A DNA stretch of 10,527 nt, from the NCBI GenBank assembly GCA_964495805.1, contig CAZBWV010000110.1:1-10527 (forward strand), in the 5' to 3' direction. The notes beneath the pieces were generated by a model. The model searched no databases, had not been told where the DNA came from, and worked only from the letters and a program-made list of their open reading frames with translations. Of the stretch, positions 1 to 5,929 are shown one piece after another. The stretch comes from JALXCH01 sp964495805 (GTDB lineage: Bacteria; Calditrichota; Calditrichia; RBG-13-44-9). A program made the translations under genes and the position numbers. Positions within the stretch are counted from its first letter, which is position 1. Each line of letters starts with the position of its first letter.

Positions 1-1067
1 GGAATAAATTCTTTTCCTTTTTTCACCAGTTTCACGTACGTCACCGGATAACCATCCTGATTGTTGTCCCAACCCATTAGTCCGGCTGAGGGAGCCCAGC
101 GGAAATAATAACCCAGGAATTTCCGTTTGGCCGCCAGCCAGGTGTAAGGGGTTCCTTCCCCTTCCACAAAAGGAGCCCGCATGTAGTTGCGCGAATCCGC
201 ATGGGGATTATCCAGATCAGCATAAAATTTTCCCGGTTCAAAATCAATTTTGCTCCGACTTAACGGATCAAAATAATTAAACGCCGACTCCCAGCCTTTG
301 TCCGGATAAATTCCCAGAGACACTTCGGTCACCTTCCCCTTGACCCGCTTGGCGAAAATGCGAATGCGGGGATTGTAGGTAACCACTTTAACGCCGGTGG
401 CATCACTCAACCGTTTGCTATCGGGGTCCAGATGGCAGGTCATGCAATCCGCTTCCAGCGAACCACTTTTACGCCAGTCGAACTTGTGGGGTTTCCCCCA
501 GCTTCCATACGCGACTTCGTCGGTCGTATAGGAGTAATAATCGCCATCCAGGGGTGGAACGGAATTGGGGTCCACTTCATCCAGCCGATTTCCGTCGCGG
601 TCGTATTCGTACGGTCCGCCACCGGTATGGCAGGAAGCACAAGTCCACACCTCTTCTGGTGTCCCGATGTCGAAAGTTAGCTGCGATTTGTTTTTCTTTG
701 CCGCCAACTGGCGGTAAGAGGGAGGTCACCAGAAACCAAACTGGCCCGGTGATTTCAGAAAACTGTAGTGAAAATCAGGGTGCTTTTCGCCCCAGTCATC
801 ACTTACCTCGGTAGCACCAATCTGAAAATGATAAGCGTGGGTGATGGCATCGTAATCGTGGCATGCCCCACAGGTCTGTTTGGGGCTGTAAGGCGCCCCT
901 TTGTAATACGTCACCCCGTTGATGACCAGTTTTTGCCCCGATTCCCTGGCCATTTCAATCACATTGTTTCCATCCTTATCCAGTAACGAAATGGGGGGAT
1001 GATTGGAGGCAAACACCGGTACCATCATGAGAGATAAAATGAGTACCAATGGCAGGAATTGTTTCAT
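1..1067 (-). CDS. Exported selenocysteine-containing multiheme cytochrome c (C-terminus outside the window)
   Basis: ATG at 1067-1065 is preceded by GGAGG five bases upstream. Residues 1-20 form a signal peptide (MKQ start, hydrophobic core, probable cut after VFA). Heme-binding CxxCH motifs are CGACH (66-70), CASCH (143-147) and CMTCH (208-212), so at least three c-type hemes should be attached outside the cytoplasm. The frame is interrupted once, by TGA at 726-728 (residue 114, context GQFGFW-U-PPSYR). I read the frame codon by codon: it stays open from there to base 1, and two of the three heme motifs lie after the TGA. A SECIS hairpin follows the TGA, so I infer selenocysteine insertion and not a broken gene. 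355 residues are visible. The layout (HPPISLLD near the N-terminus, FGxW...YR, later GGGP) recalls, from memory, the ExtKL-type cytochromes/selenoproteins of Geobacter-like metal reducers; that assignment is tentative. Likely role: envelope electron transfer. Partners are not visible. Confidence 0.88.
695..728 (-). promoter_or_regulatory. Sec UGA codon plus bacterial SECIS hairpin of the cytochrome gene
   Basis: The UGA is at 728-726. Sixteen bases later comes the loop AGUU (709-706), closed by a perfect 5-bp stem, CCGCC (714-710) with GGCGG (705-701). A 1x2 internal loop (A715 against C700-A699) is followed by a 4-bp lower stem, UCUU (719-716) with AAGA (698-695). A G within the first two loop bases and a UGA-to-loop distance in the high teens match the known bacterial SECIS pattern bound by SelB. 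All of it is inside the coding region. Confidence 0.82.
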
Positions 1068-1107
1068 ATGATCCTCCGTACAAATAGGTTCGGTAACGGT
1101 TAAATTC

Positions 1108-1136
1108 AAAGTAAAAAAAACAGGAGGATGAATCAA
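1108..1136 (-). promoter_or_regulatory. Possible sigma-70-type promoter for the selenocytochrome
   Basis: On the minus strand TTGATT (1136-1131) is separated by 17 bases from TACTTT (1113-1108), about 40 bases upstream of the start codon. The -35 resembles the consensus and the -10 is only moderate. A T-tract lies in the spacer. The rest of the 1068-1330 gap holds only small palindromes. Confidence 0.35.
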
Positions 1137-1330
1137 GAAAAAATCCATTTCATGAATATTCGTTCATTTGATGATGGAAGCATGAGCAGAAAGTGAGCAG
1201 ACGATGATGCTGCATCGTTTTCACGGCGTCAGGTAAATATTCTCTGAAAACCATTGTTTATTGTCCAATTCAAGAATTGTAATCCGGTCGGATTCCGCTC
1301 AAACAGGTGGGATTAGTACTCCCCGCCCAC

Positions 1331-2050
1331 TCACTCTTCCAATTCCTGCTGAACTCGCAAAAAGTCCGCAGGTGGTTCGGCTGTAAATTCCACATATTCA
1401 CCGGTACGGGGATGCACAAATCCCAGCCGATAAGCGTGCAATGCCTGGTGGTCGATGGCTTTTTCTTTTTTCTCTTCCGGAGCATAGTGCCGATCGCCAA
1501 TAATGGGATGTCCGGCGGCAGTTAGTTGCACGCGTATCTGATTCTTTAATCCGGTAATCAGTTGCACTTCCAGCAGACTTGCCTCATGCAATTCCTTCAA
1601 AACCCGATAACGGGTGATGGCCAGGGTTCCTCCCTGCTTTTCGCTGGCAACCACTACCTGACGGAATCCATGAGTGGTCAGTTTCAGATAATGCCGCAAT
1701 TCTCCTTCCGGGGATTCCATTCTTCCACGCACCAGTGCCAGATAAATCCGTGTGGGGGTATGTGCCAGGAACTGTTTTACCAGATGAGCATGGGCCGGTT
1801 GATTTTTGGCAAATACCATCAATCCCGATGTGTACCGATCGATGCGGTGCACAATGATGGCCTTCTGTTTGCGGGAACGTAAAAAATCGTTTAAAAGGTC
1901 CCGCAAATTCTTTACCCGGGAACCGGGAATGGGAACCGCCAGCAATCCCGCTGGTTTGTTCACTATCAGCAGGTCTTTATCTTCAAATACAATATCCAGC
2001 TTTTTAAACAGCGGGGAACGTTTTCGCTTTGTTCGTCTTCGTTTCACCAA
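1331..2050 (-). CDS. RluA-family pseudouridine synthase
   Basis: The 239-residue protein isomerises specific uridines of rRNA or tRNA to pseudouridine in the cytoplasm. The family signature HRIDRYTSGLMVFAK lies at residues 68-82, with the catalytic aspartate D71. The conserved entry motif LLIVNKPAGLL (27-37) and a C-terminal element with NQIRVQL followed by GHPIIGD also fit RluA-type synthases. There is no N-terminal S4 domain; the first 17 residues are very basic (KRRRTKRKR) and may bind RNA. Length is typical of the short RluA members. The start is TTG (2050-2048) or the adjoining GTG (2047-2045); AGGAAAGG sits just upstream and serves either. The target base cannot be told from sequence alone. 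The gap of 185 bases to the upstream gene argues for separate transcription, though I see no clear promoter. Confidence 0.9.
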   Translation of the reverse strand: MVKRRRTKRKRSPLFKKLDIVFEDKDLLIVNKPAGLLAVPIPGSRVKNLRDLLNDFLRSRKQKAIIVHRIDRYTSGLMVFAKNQPAHAHLVKQFLAHTPTRIYLALVRGRMESPEGELRHYLKLTTHGFRQVVVASEKQGGTLAITRYRVLKELHEASLLEVQLITGLKNQIRVQLTAAGHPIIGDRHYAPEEKKEKAIDHQALHAYRLGFVHPRTGEYVEFTAEPPADFLRVQQELEE

Positions 2051-2235
2051 TTTTGCCTTTCCTCATCATTTTGCCAGGGTAAAATTTTCCGTTTCCCCGC
2101 TTAAATAAATACTTCCGGATGGTTTCAAATCACAATTAATTTACCCAGGGCGTTCTCTACCGACCCATCCCCATCTCAATCCCCTGGCGGCAGATGAAAC
2201 AGGTGGATTCTGGCCATAGCCGGAAATCTTTCTAC

Positions 2236-4218
2236 CTATTTGTTTTCCAGTTGTTGCTTAACCCAGTTCTCCAGTCCACCGGATAGAATCAGTTCCTGGG
2301 CTGCCGTTCCCACCGGGCTGATGGAATATTCTTTACCGTCTGCAATTATGCGGGAATTACGGAAATCCACTGTTGCGACAATCCCGGTGCGTACCGTTAA
2401 CTGGTCTTGCCCGAAGCGCTGTTTCAAATCGCGCACCAGTTCCGGGGCAGTGATGACCAGAAATCCGTTATTCAGAGCATTACGTTTGTAGGTTTCGCTA
2501 AAGGAACCGGCGATGACCATGCGGATGCCCCGATACTTCAGCGCGGTGGCTGCCTGCTCGCGGGAACTACCCGTACCAAAATTGAATCCGCCTACCAGGA
2601 TGTCCCCCTCTTTCACCAGCTTCTGGAATTGCGGATCGTAATTTTCCATGGCCACCTGTGCCTGTTGTTCGGGCGTAAAATCGTCGATGTAGGTATATTT
2701 GCCGGGATAAATACCGTCGGTATTCAGATTGTCCTGAGGGCAAAAGATCAATTCTCCCTCCATCTTTTCCGGGAACTGGGGTAAAATGCTAACCGGTTGA
2801 GCGGTGACAGCCGGTCGGGGATTTTCGCGAATCTCTGCCCGGGGCAGTTCATCGGACCAATTGCCAGGATAATCGATATAACCGGCAATTGCCGACGCCG
2901 CCACCACTGCCGGGGAAGCCAGATAAGCCTGAGCGTTGGGAGACCCCATACGCCCCTTGAAATTCCGGTTGGTGGCCGAAATTCCCACTTCACCATCTTC
3001 TAACAACCCCTCGCCCAATCCGATGCACGGCCCGCAACCCGGAGGTAAGGGAATGGCACCCGCCTCAAGAAGCGTTTGCCAGTAGCCCTTTTCTTCCGCC
3101 GCAGCCTGCACCTCGCTGGAAGCCGCGGCAATGTAGAACTTGACGTGGGGAGCCACTTTTTTACCGCGCACCACTTCCGCTGCCGCAGCAATATCTTCCA
3201 GACGACTGTTTACACAGGAGACCAGATAAGCTTTGTCGATCTTCACCCGTTTTTTGCGCATTTCGGCAATGGGGGTCATTACTTTCACCGTATCCGGCCC
3301 GGCTACGTACGGTTGCACCGTGCTCAAATCGATGACTATTTCTCTGGCATAATAGGCATCGTCATCGGCATGGAATTCTTCCATGTGCTGAATTAGCTCA
3401 GCAATTCGTCGCTCGTTCAGACGGGGATGCTCACCGTTTCCGTCGATATCGCTGGGCACACCGGCTAATCCGCGTTTTTTAACAAATTCCGCCCGTTTTT
3501 TCAGCCACTCCACCACTGCCTCATCCACCGGAAACACACCGGCCAGTGCCCCCCATTCGGTGGTCATATTCGCCACGGTGAGCCGCTGATCGATAGTCAG
3601 GCTTTTCACACCTTCGCCGGTAAATTCAATGGCGTGGTTCAGTACCTCATCGTGATTAAAATAACCGCACAGAGCAATAATCAGGTCTTTGCCAGTGACC
3701 CCGGGTTTCAGTTGGCCCCGCAATTCCACGCGGGCAATGGGTGGAACCTGCCACCAGGTGCGTCCGGTTGCCCAGATGGCCGCTGCATCGGTCCGCACAA
3801 TGGGCGTGCCCAGGCATCCCAGTCCGCCGTACATATTGGAATGGCTATCCGAAGCCACCACCATGCTTCCCGGCCAGGCATAGCCTTCCTCGCACATAAT
3901 CTGATGCCCGATACCGCGACCAGCCGGGTAAAAATCCACCCCCATCTCCCGGGCAAATGCTTCGATCCGGGCATATTTCTGAAGATTTTTCTCACTCTTA
4001 TCCTGAACGTTGTGGTCCAGGGCAAATACCGGCTGGCGGGGATTGGCCATCTTCTTTGCACCGATGGCACGAAATTTCGGGATGACCGCACCGGTATTGT
4101 CGTGGGTCATGACATGAGCTGGTTGTATGGAAATAAAATCGCCACTATGTACTTCATGTCCTTCTTCCAGATCCACTGCAAACCGCTGGGCAATTTTTTC
4201 GATGAGGGTCTGTGCCAT
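2236..4218 (-). CDS. Single-chain homoaconitase-like (Lys4-type) aconitase-superfamily hydrolyase
   Basis: Dehydratase/hydratase with a [4Fe-4S] cluster. Cluster cysteines are C335 (in SCVNSR) and C395/C398 (in GCGPCIG). The catalytic large domain (1 to about 455) and the swivel domain (about 485-660, with GFNFGTGSSREQAA at 544-557) are in one chain of 660 residues. Stretches such as FYPAGRGIGHQ, ASDSHSNMYGG, TWWQVPP, ANMTTEWGALAGVFPVD and DNLNTDGIYPGKYTY are those I associate with fungal mitochondrial Lys4 homoaconitase (homocitrate to homoisocitrate, alpha-aminoadipate lysine pathway). Plain aconitase activity is the main alternative. I place the start at ATG 4218-4216, because GGAGAG lies directly ahead of it; the in-frame ATG four codons upstream (4230) has no ribosome site and itself overlaps that GGAG. 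It is divergent from the peroxiredoxin gene. Iron-sulfur enzymes of this class are oxidation-sensitive, which makes the peroxidase neighbour notable. Confidence 0.87.
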   Translation of the reverse strand: MAQTLIEKIAQRFAVDLEEGHEVHSGDFISIQPAHVMTHDNTGAVIPKFRAIGAKKMANPRQPVFALDHNVQDKSEKNLQKYARIEAFAREMGVDFYPAGRGIGHQIMCEEGYAWPGSMVVASDSHSNMYGGLGCLGTPIVRTDAAAIWATGRTWWQVPPIARVELRGQLKPGVTGKDLIIALCGYFNHDEVLNHAIEFTGEGVKSLTIDQRLTVANMTTEWGALAGVFPVDEAVVEWLKKRAEFVKKRGLAGVPSDIDGNGEHPRLNERRIAELIQHMEEFHADDDAYYAREIVIDLSTVQPYVAGPDTVKVMTPIAEMRKKRVKIDKAYLVSCVNSRLEDIAAAAEVVRGKKVAPHVKFYIAAASSEVQAAAEEKGYWQTLLEAGAIPLPPGCGPCIGLGEGLLEDGEVGISATNRNFKGRMGSPNAQAYLASPAVVAASAIAGYIDYPGNWSDELPRAEIRENPRPAVTAQPVSILPQFPEKMEGELIFCPQDNLNTDGIYPGKYTYIDDFTPEQQAQVAMENYDPQFQKLVKEGDILVGGFNFGTGSSREQAATALKYRGIRMVIAGSFSETYKRNALNNGFLVITAPELVRDLKQRFGQDQLTVRTGIVATVDFRNSRIIADGKEYSISPVGTAAQELILSGGLENWVKQQLENK

Positions 4219-4273
4219 GATTCTCTCCATATTTTTTTACCCGGGCAAATTTAATAACTCCGGTAATTTTTTT

Positions 4274-4327
4274 AAAGTTGCAAAAATAAAAGTTTGTTCT
4301 TCTTTCCATTGAATACATTGCAACTTT
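4274..4327. repeat. 10-bp perfect inverted repeat in the divergent control region
   Basis: AAAGTTGCAA (4274-4283) and TTGCAACTTT (4318-4327) are exact inverse copies separated by 34 bases. Each arm holds the self-complementary core TTGCAA; the two cores are centred 40 bp apart, close to four helical turns. It lies between the divergent homoaconitase and peroxiredoxin genes. This could be a paired operator with DNA looping, or a long hairpin in the homoaconitase leader. Confidence 0.5.
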
Positions 4328-4342
4328 TTCGGTGAACATGAA

Positions 4343-4355
4343 TCTAAAGTTTAGA
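4343..4355. promoter_or_regulatory. 13-bp perfect palindrome, possible operator of the peroxiredoxin gene
   Basis: TCTAAA-G-TTTAGA is a perfect 6-1-6 palindrome. Its right half overlaps TAGAAT (4352-4357), a 5/6 match to a -10 element reading toward the peroxiredoxin gene. The matching -35 is poor, which would fit a regulated promoter. Confidence 0.4.
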
Positions 4356-4363
4356 ATAAAAAT

Positions 4364-4378
4364 TAATAATCATTATCT
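4364..4378. promoter_or_regulatory. Fur/PerR-box-like palindrome upstream of the peroxiredoxin gene
   Basis: TAATAAT-C-ATTATCT matches the PerR box (7-1-7, TTATAAT-N-ATTATAA) at 11 of 14 defined positions. The 19-base stretch 4359-4377 matches the classical Fur box at 15 of 19. The centre (4371) is 22 bp from that of the preceding palindrome (4349), about two helical turns. A ferric or peroxide-sensing Fur-family repressor would suit a peroxidase gene. The AT-rich setting raises the chance of coincidental matches. Confidence 0.45.
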
Positions 4379-4413
4379 CTATTCAAACTAACCAATTCAA
4401 AAGGAGGAGTGCC

Positions 4414-5148
4414 ATGTTTAAGAAGTTTGCTATCGCACTTCTTTTCGTTGCCCTGATTCTATCATGGCCCGGTTCCGGTTACAGCCAGGTGCTGGGTGCC
4501 TGTGGCGGCGGGAAGAAAGCTACTACCACCAGGGTGGAAGTGAACGAAGAGGTGACTCAACAGAAAGGCCTGGTGGTCAACCCCATTCCCTTACCCGGCC
4601 AGCCCGCCATCGATTTTGAATTACCTGCCGTGGTAGGGAACGAAATCAAAACGGTTAAACTATCGGATTACAAAGGTATGTGGCGGGTGGTGTGTTTCTA
4701 TCCGGCCGATTTTACCTTTGTCTGACCGACCGAACTGGCTGCAGTTGCAGCAAAGTACAAAGAGCTGAAAAAGCTTAACGTGGAAGTAATTGCCATCAGT
4801 ACGGACACTCATTTCTCCCACTGGATGTGGAAGAAAACTTCTCCCACCATCAAAAATGTGGAATTCCCCATGTGTGCGGATCCCAGCGGTGCGGTGTCCC
4901 GCGCCTACGGTGTGTGGAAACCGGAATCCGGTTTAAACCAGCGCGGACGATTCATCATTAATCCGGAAGGCATTATTATGGCGGTTGAAGTGCTGGCTGA
5001 ACCCATTGGTCGGAATGTGGATGAACTCATTCGGCAGATTAAAGCCATGCAAGCCGTAGCGGCAAATCCGGGTAAAGCGGCACCAGCTGGCTGGAAGCCG
5101 GGTGACAAGCTTATCGGAACCGGCAAAAAATACATCGGCGTTTATTAA
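4414..5148 (+). CDS. Exported selenocysteine peroxiredoxin (AhpC/TSA-type Prx)
   Basis: Reduces hydrogen peroxide and organic peroxides in the periplasm or at the envelope. ATG 4414 follows AAGGAGGAG. Residues 1-24 form a signal peptide; C30 sits in LGAC, so a lipoprotein is a weaker option. The peroxidatic motif PxxxTxxC is present as PADFTFVUPTEL, with in-frame TGA (4723-4725) at residue 104 exactly where the catalytic cysteine belongs. The frame then continues to TAA for 244 residues, with the conserved arginine (SRAYGV, R163) and the C-terminal PAGWKPGD. The usual resolving cysteine of VCPAGW is replaced by alanine (A223). Remaining cysteines are C30, C94 and C154. The selenolate must therefore be regenerated by C154, another protein or a small thiol. 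A gene caller would split it at the TGA (4414-4725 plus a GTG-started fragment from 4780). The next gene converges across a shared terminator, so this is probably a monocistronic unit. Confidence 0.95.
4723..4756 (+). promoter_or_regulatory. Sec UGA codon plus bacterial SECIS hairpin of the peroxiredoxin gene
   Basis: The UGA is at 4723-4725. Seventeen bases later lies the loop AGUU (4743-4746), closed by a perfect 5-bp stem, GCUGC (4738-4742) with GCAGC (4747-4751). A 1x2 internal loop (G4737 against A4752-A4753) is followed by the lower stem ACU (4734-4736) with AGU (4754-4756). The loop has G at its second position, as expected for SelB recognition. The build is almost the same as that of the hairpin in the cytochrome gene. 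Confidence 0.85.
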
Positions 5149-5170
5149 GGCACGTCCTCTTTATTCGCAC

Positions 5171-5203
5171 AAAAGCCCGACCCTCAATGCGGTCGGGCTT
5201 TTT
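5171..5203. terminator. Bidirectional rho-independent terminator
   Basis: AAAAGCCCGACC (5171-5182) pairs perfectly with GGTCGGGCTTTT (5191-5202) around an 8-base loop, giving a G+C-rich 8-bp core flanked by A and T tracts on the two sides. It lies between the convergent peroxiredoxin and Yip1-type genes and should stop transcription in both directions. Confidence 0.95.
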
Positions 5204-5228
5204 GCATAGTACCACATTTTTTGTCCCA

Positions 5229-5756
5229 TCAGGACATTTTAACGCCAGTAAGCATAAATAGCAGCGCCACCACAGCGACCTGAATAATCCAGCCAATAAT
5301 GACCACTCCTACAGCTCGTCCGGTGCCTTTGTAATCCAGCGCCTGACGAACCGCAATGACCATGGCTATCAGCATCCAGACGGAAGCAACCAGATTCAGA
5401 ATGTTAAACAATCCGGGAATAATCCCCAAAATCCGAATAATTCCCGGGGAGCTGGAAAAGCCGATGGTTCGCAACAACTGACCATAATCCGCTTCCGTCT
5501 GTTCTTCCGGCAAAATTTTGGTTCCCACAAAATAGGTAATAAACGCCCAGATGAACCATCCAATCAGGGCAAAAATCGTCCCGAAAATTAATCCCATCAC
5601 CCCAATGGAGGTGATTGCGGCAATTCCATATGCCAGGCTGGAGAGTACCACCACGCCCATGGCCTGTCCCATGGCGCTCTGGTCCGCCTCCACCTCTTCG
5701 TAAATTGCGGGGTCTAACTTGGCTGCTCGAATCATACGTTCGGTAAAACTGGCCAT
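5229..5756 (-). CDS. Yip1-family integral membrane protein
   Basis: A 175-residue protein with a short cytoplasmic N-terminus (MASFTERMIRAAKLDPAIYE, residues 1-20) and about five membrane segments: roughly 32-52, 54-77, 103-118, 120-137 and 147-170. The acidic lead-in EEVEAD, the loop with EEQTEADYGQLLRTIGFSSSPG, and the closing hydrophobic segments match the bacterial Yip1/YIP1-domain proteins, whose molecular function is unknown. I start at ATG 5756-5754 because AGGAGGAGG lies just upstream; an in-frame extension to 5816 has no ribosome site and would run over the likely promoter. It ends in TGA and no sense frame of any length continues after it, so this TGA is a normal stop. A terminator precedes it and another follows it, so it is probably transcribed alone. 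Confidence 0.85.
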   Translation of the reverse strand: MASFTERMIRAAKLDPAIYEEVEADQSAMGQAMGVVVLSSLAYGIAAITSIGVMGLIFGTIFALIGWFIWAFITYFVGTKILPEEQTEADYGQLLRTIGFSSSPGIIRILGIIPGLFNILNLVASVWMLIAMVIAVRQALDYKGTGRAVGVVIIGWIIQVAVVALLFMLTGVKMS

Positions 5757-5787
5757 CTTGCCTCCTCCTATCGTTTTTGTTGGACTT

Positions 5788-5816
5788 AATTTACACCTTC
5801 CGCAAGAATGTTTCAA
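5788..5816 (-). promoter_or_regulatory. Likely sigma-70-type promoter of the Yip1-family gene
   Basis: On the minus strand TTGAAA (5816-5811) and TAAATT (5793-5788) are separated by exactly 17 bases. The -10 ends about 31 bases before the chosen ATG and falls downstream of the terminator of the preceding operon. Confidence 0.6.
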
Positions 5817-5820
5817 GTAG

Positions 5821-5869
5821 TTTACCGGTAATCCGTCCGGGACGGTGATACCAACAATGCGCCGGTAAA
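5821..5869. repeat. Nested inverted repeats just upstream of the Yip1-family promoter
   Basis: TTTACCGG (5821-5828) and CCGGTAAA (5862-5869) are exact inverse copies. Between them CCGTC (5833-5837) and GACGG (5841-5845) form a second hairpin with a CGG loop. The outer arm abuts the -35 of the Yip1 promoter on one side and overlaps the T-tract of the operon terminator on the other. A regulator site is possible; I do not recognise the sequence. Confidence 0.35.
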
Positions 5870-5910
5870 ATAAAAACCCCCTGCATCACGGAAGATACAG
5901 AGGGTTTATT
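5867..5910 (-). terminator. Rho-independent terminator of the five-gene operon
   Basis: Read on the minus strand, CCCTCTGTATC (5904-5894) pairs with GATGCAGGGGG (5887-5877) over 11 bp including two G-U pairs, with a 6-base loop, followed by TTTTTATTTT. It sits about 20 bases after the stop of the FecR-domain gene. Confidence 0.88.
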
Positions 5911-5929
5911 TTTCCGCATATTGTTCAAT

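Noticed and set aside
726..728. TGA as a nonsense mutation making a cytochrome pseudogene
   Set aside because: The frame stays open for over 240 codons afterwards with two intact CxxCH motifs, there is no other lesion, and a SECIS hairpin sits at the right distance.
1201..1221. Hairpin ACGATG/CATCGT followed by TTTT, terminator-like on the plus strand
   Set aside because: No plus-strand gene lies upstream to be terminated, and the stem is weak (6 bp, half A+T).
2160..2190. G-rich stretch on the minus strand (possible G-quadruplex)
   Set aside because: Only three runs of three or more G are present, so a standard four-run quadruplex cannot form.
2206..2228. Imperfect hairpin just after the homoaconitase-like gene as a terminator
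   Set aside because: The stem has a bulge and a mismatch and no T-run follows on the minus strand, so an intrinsic terminator is not supported.
3634..4254. Plus-strand open frame of 206 codons opposite the homoaconitase-like gene
   Set aside because: Antisense shadow of a strongly conserved enzyme, with no family features of its own.
4723..4725. TGA read as tryptophan (alternative genetic code)
   Set aside because: TGA falls on the catalytic cysteine column, where Trp would abolish activity. TGG is used for Trp throughout, and TGA serves as a normal stop for the pseudouridine synthase and Yip1-family genes.
5757..5816. Longer N-terminus of the Yip1-family protein
   Set aside because: The extension has no ribosome site, contains the likely promoter, and would place polar Cys/Lys-rich residues ahead of the typical Yip1 start; AGGAGG is right before ATG 5756.
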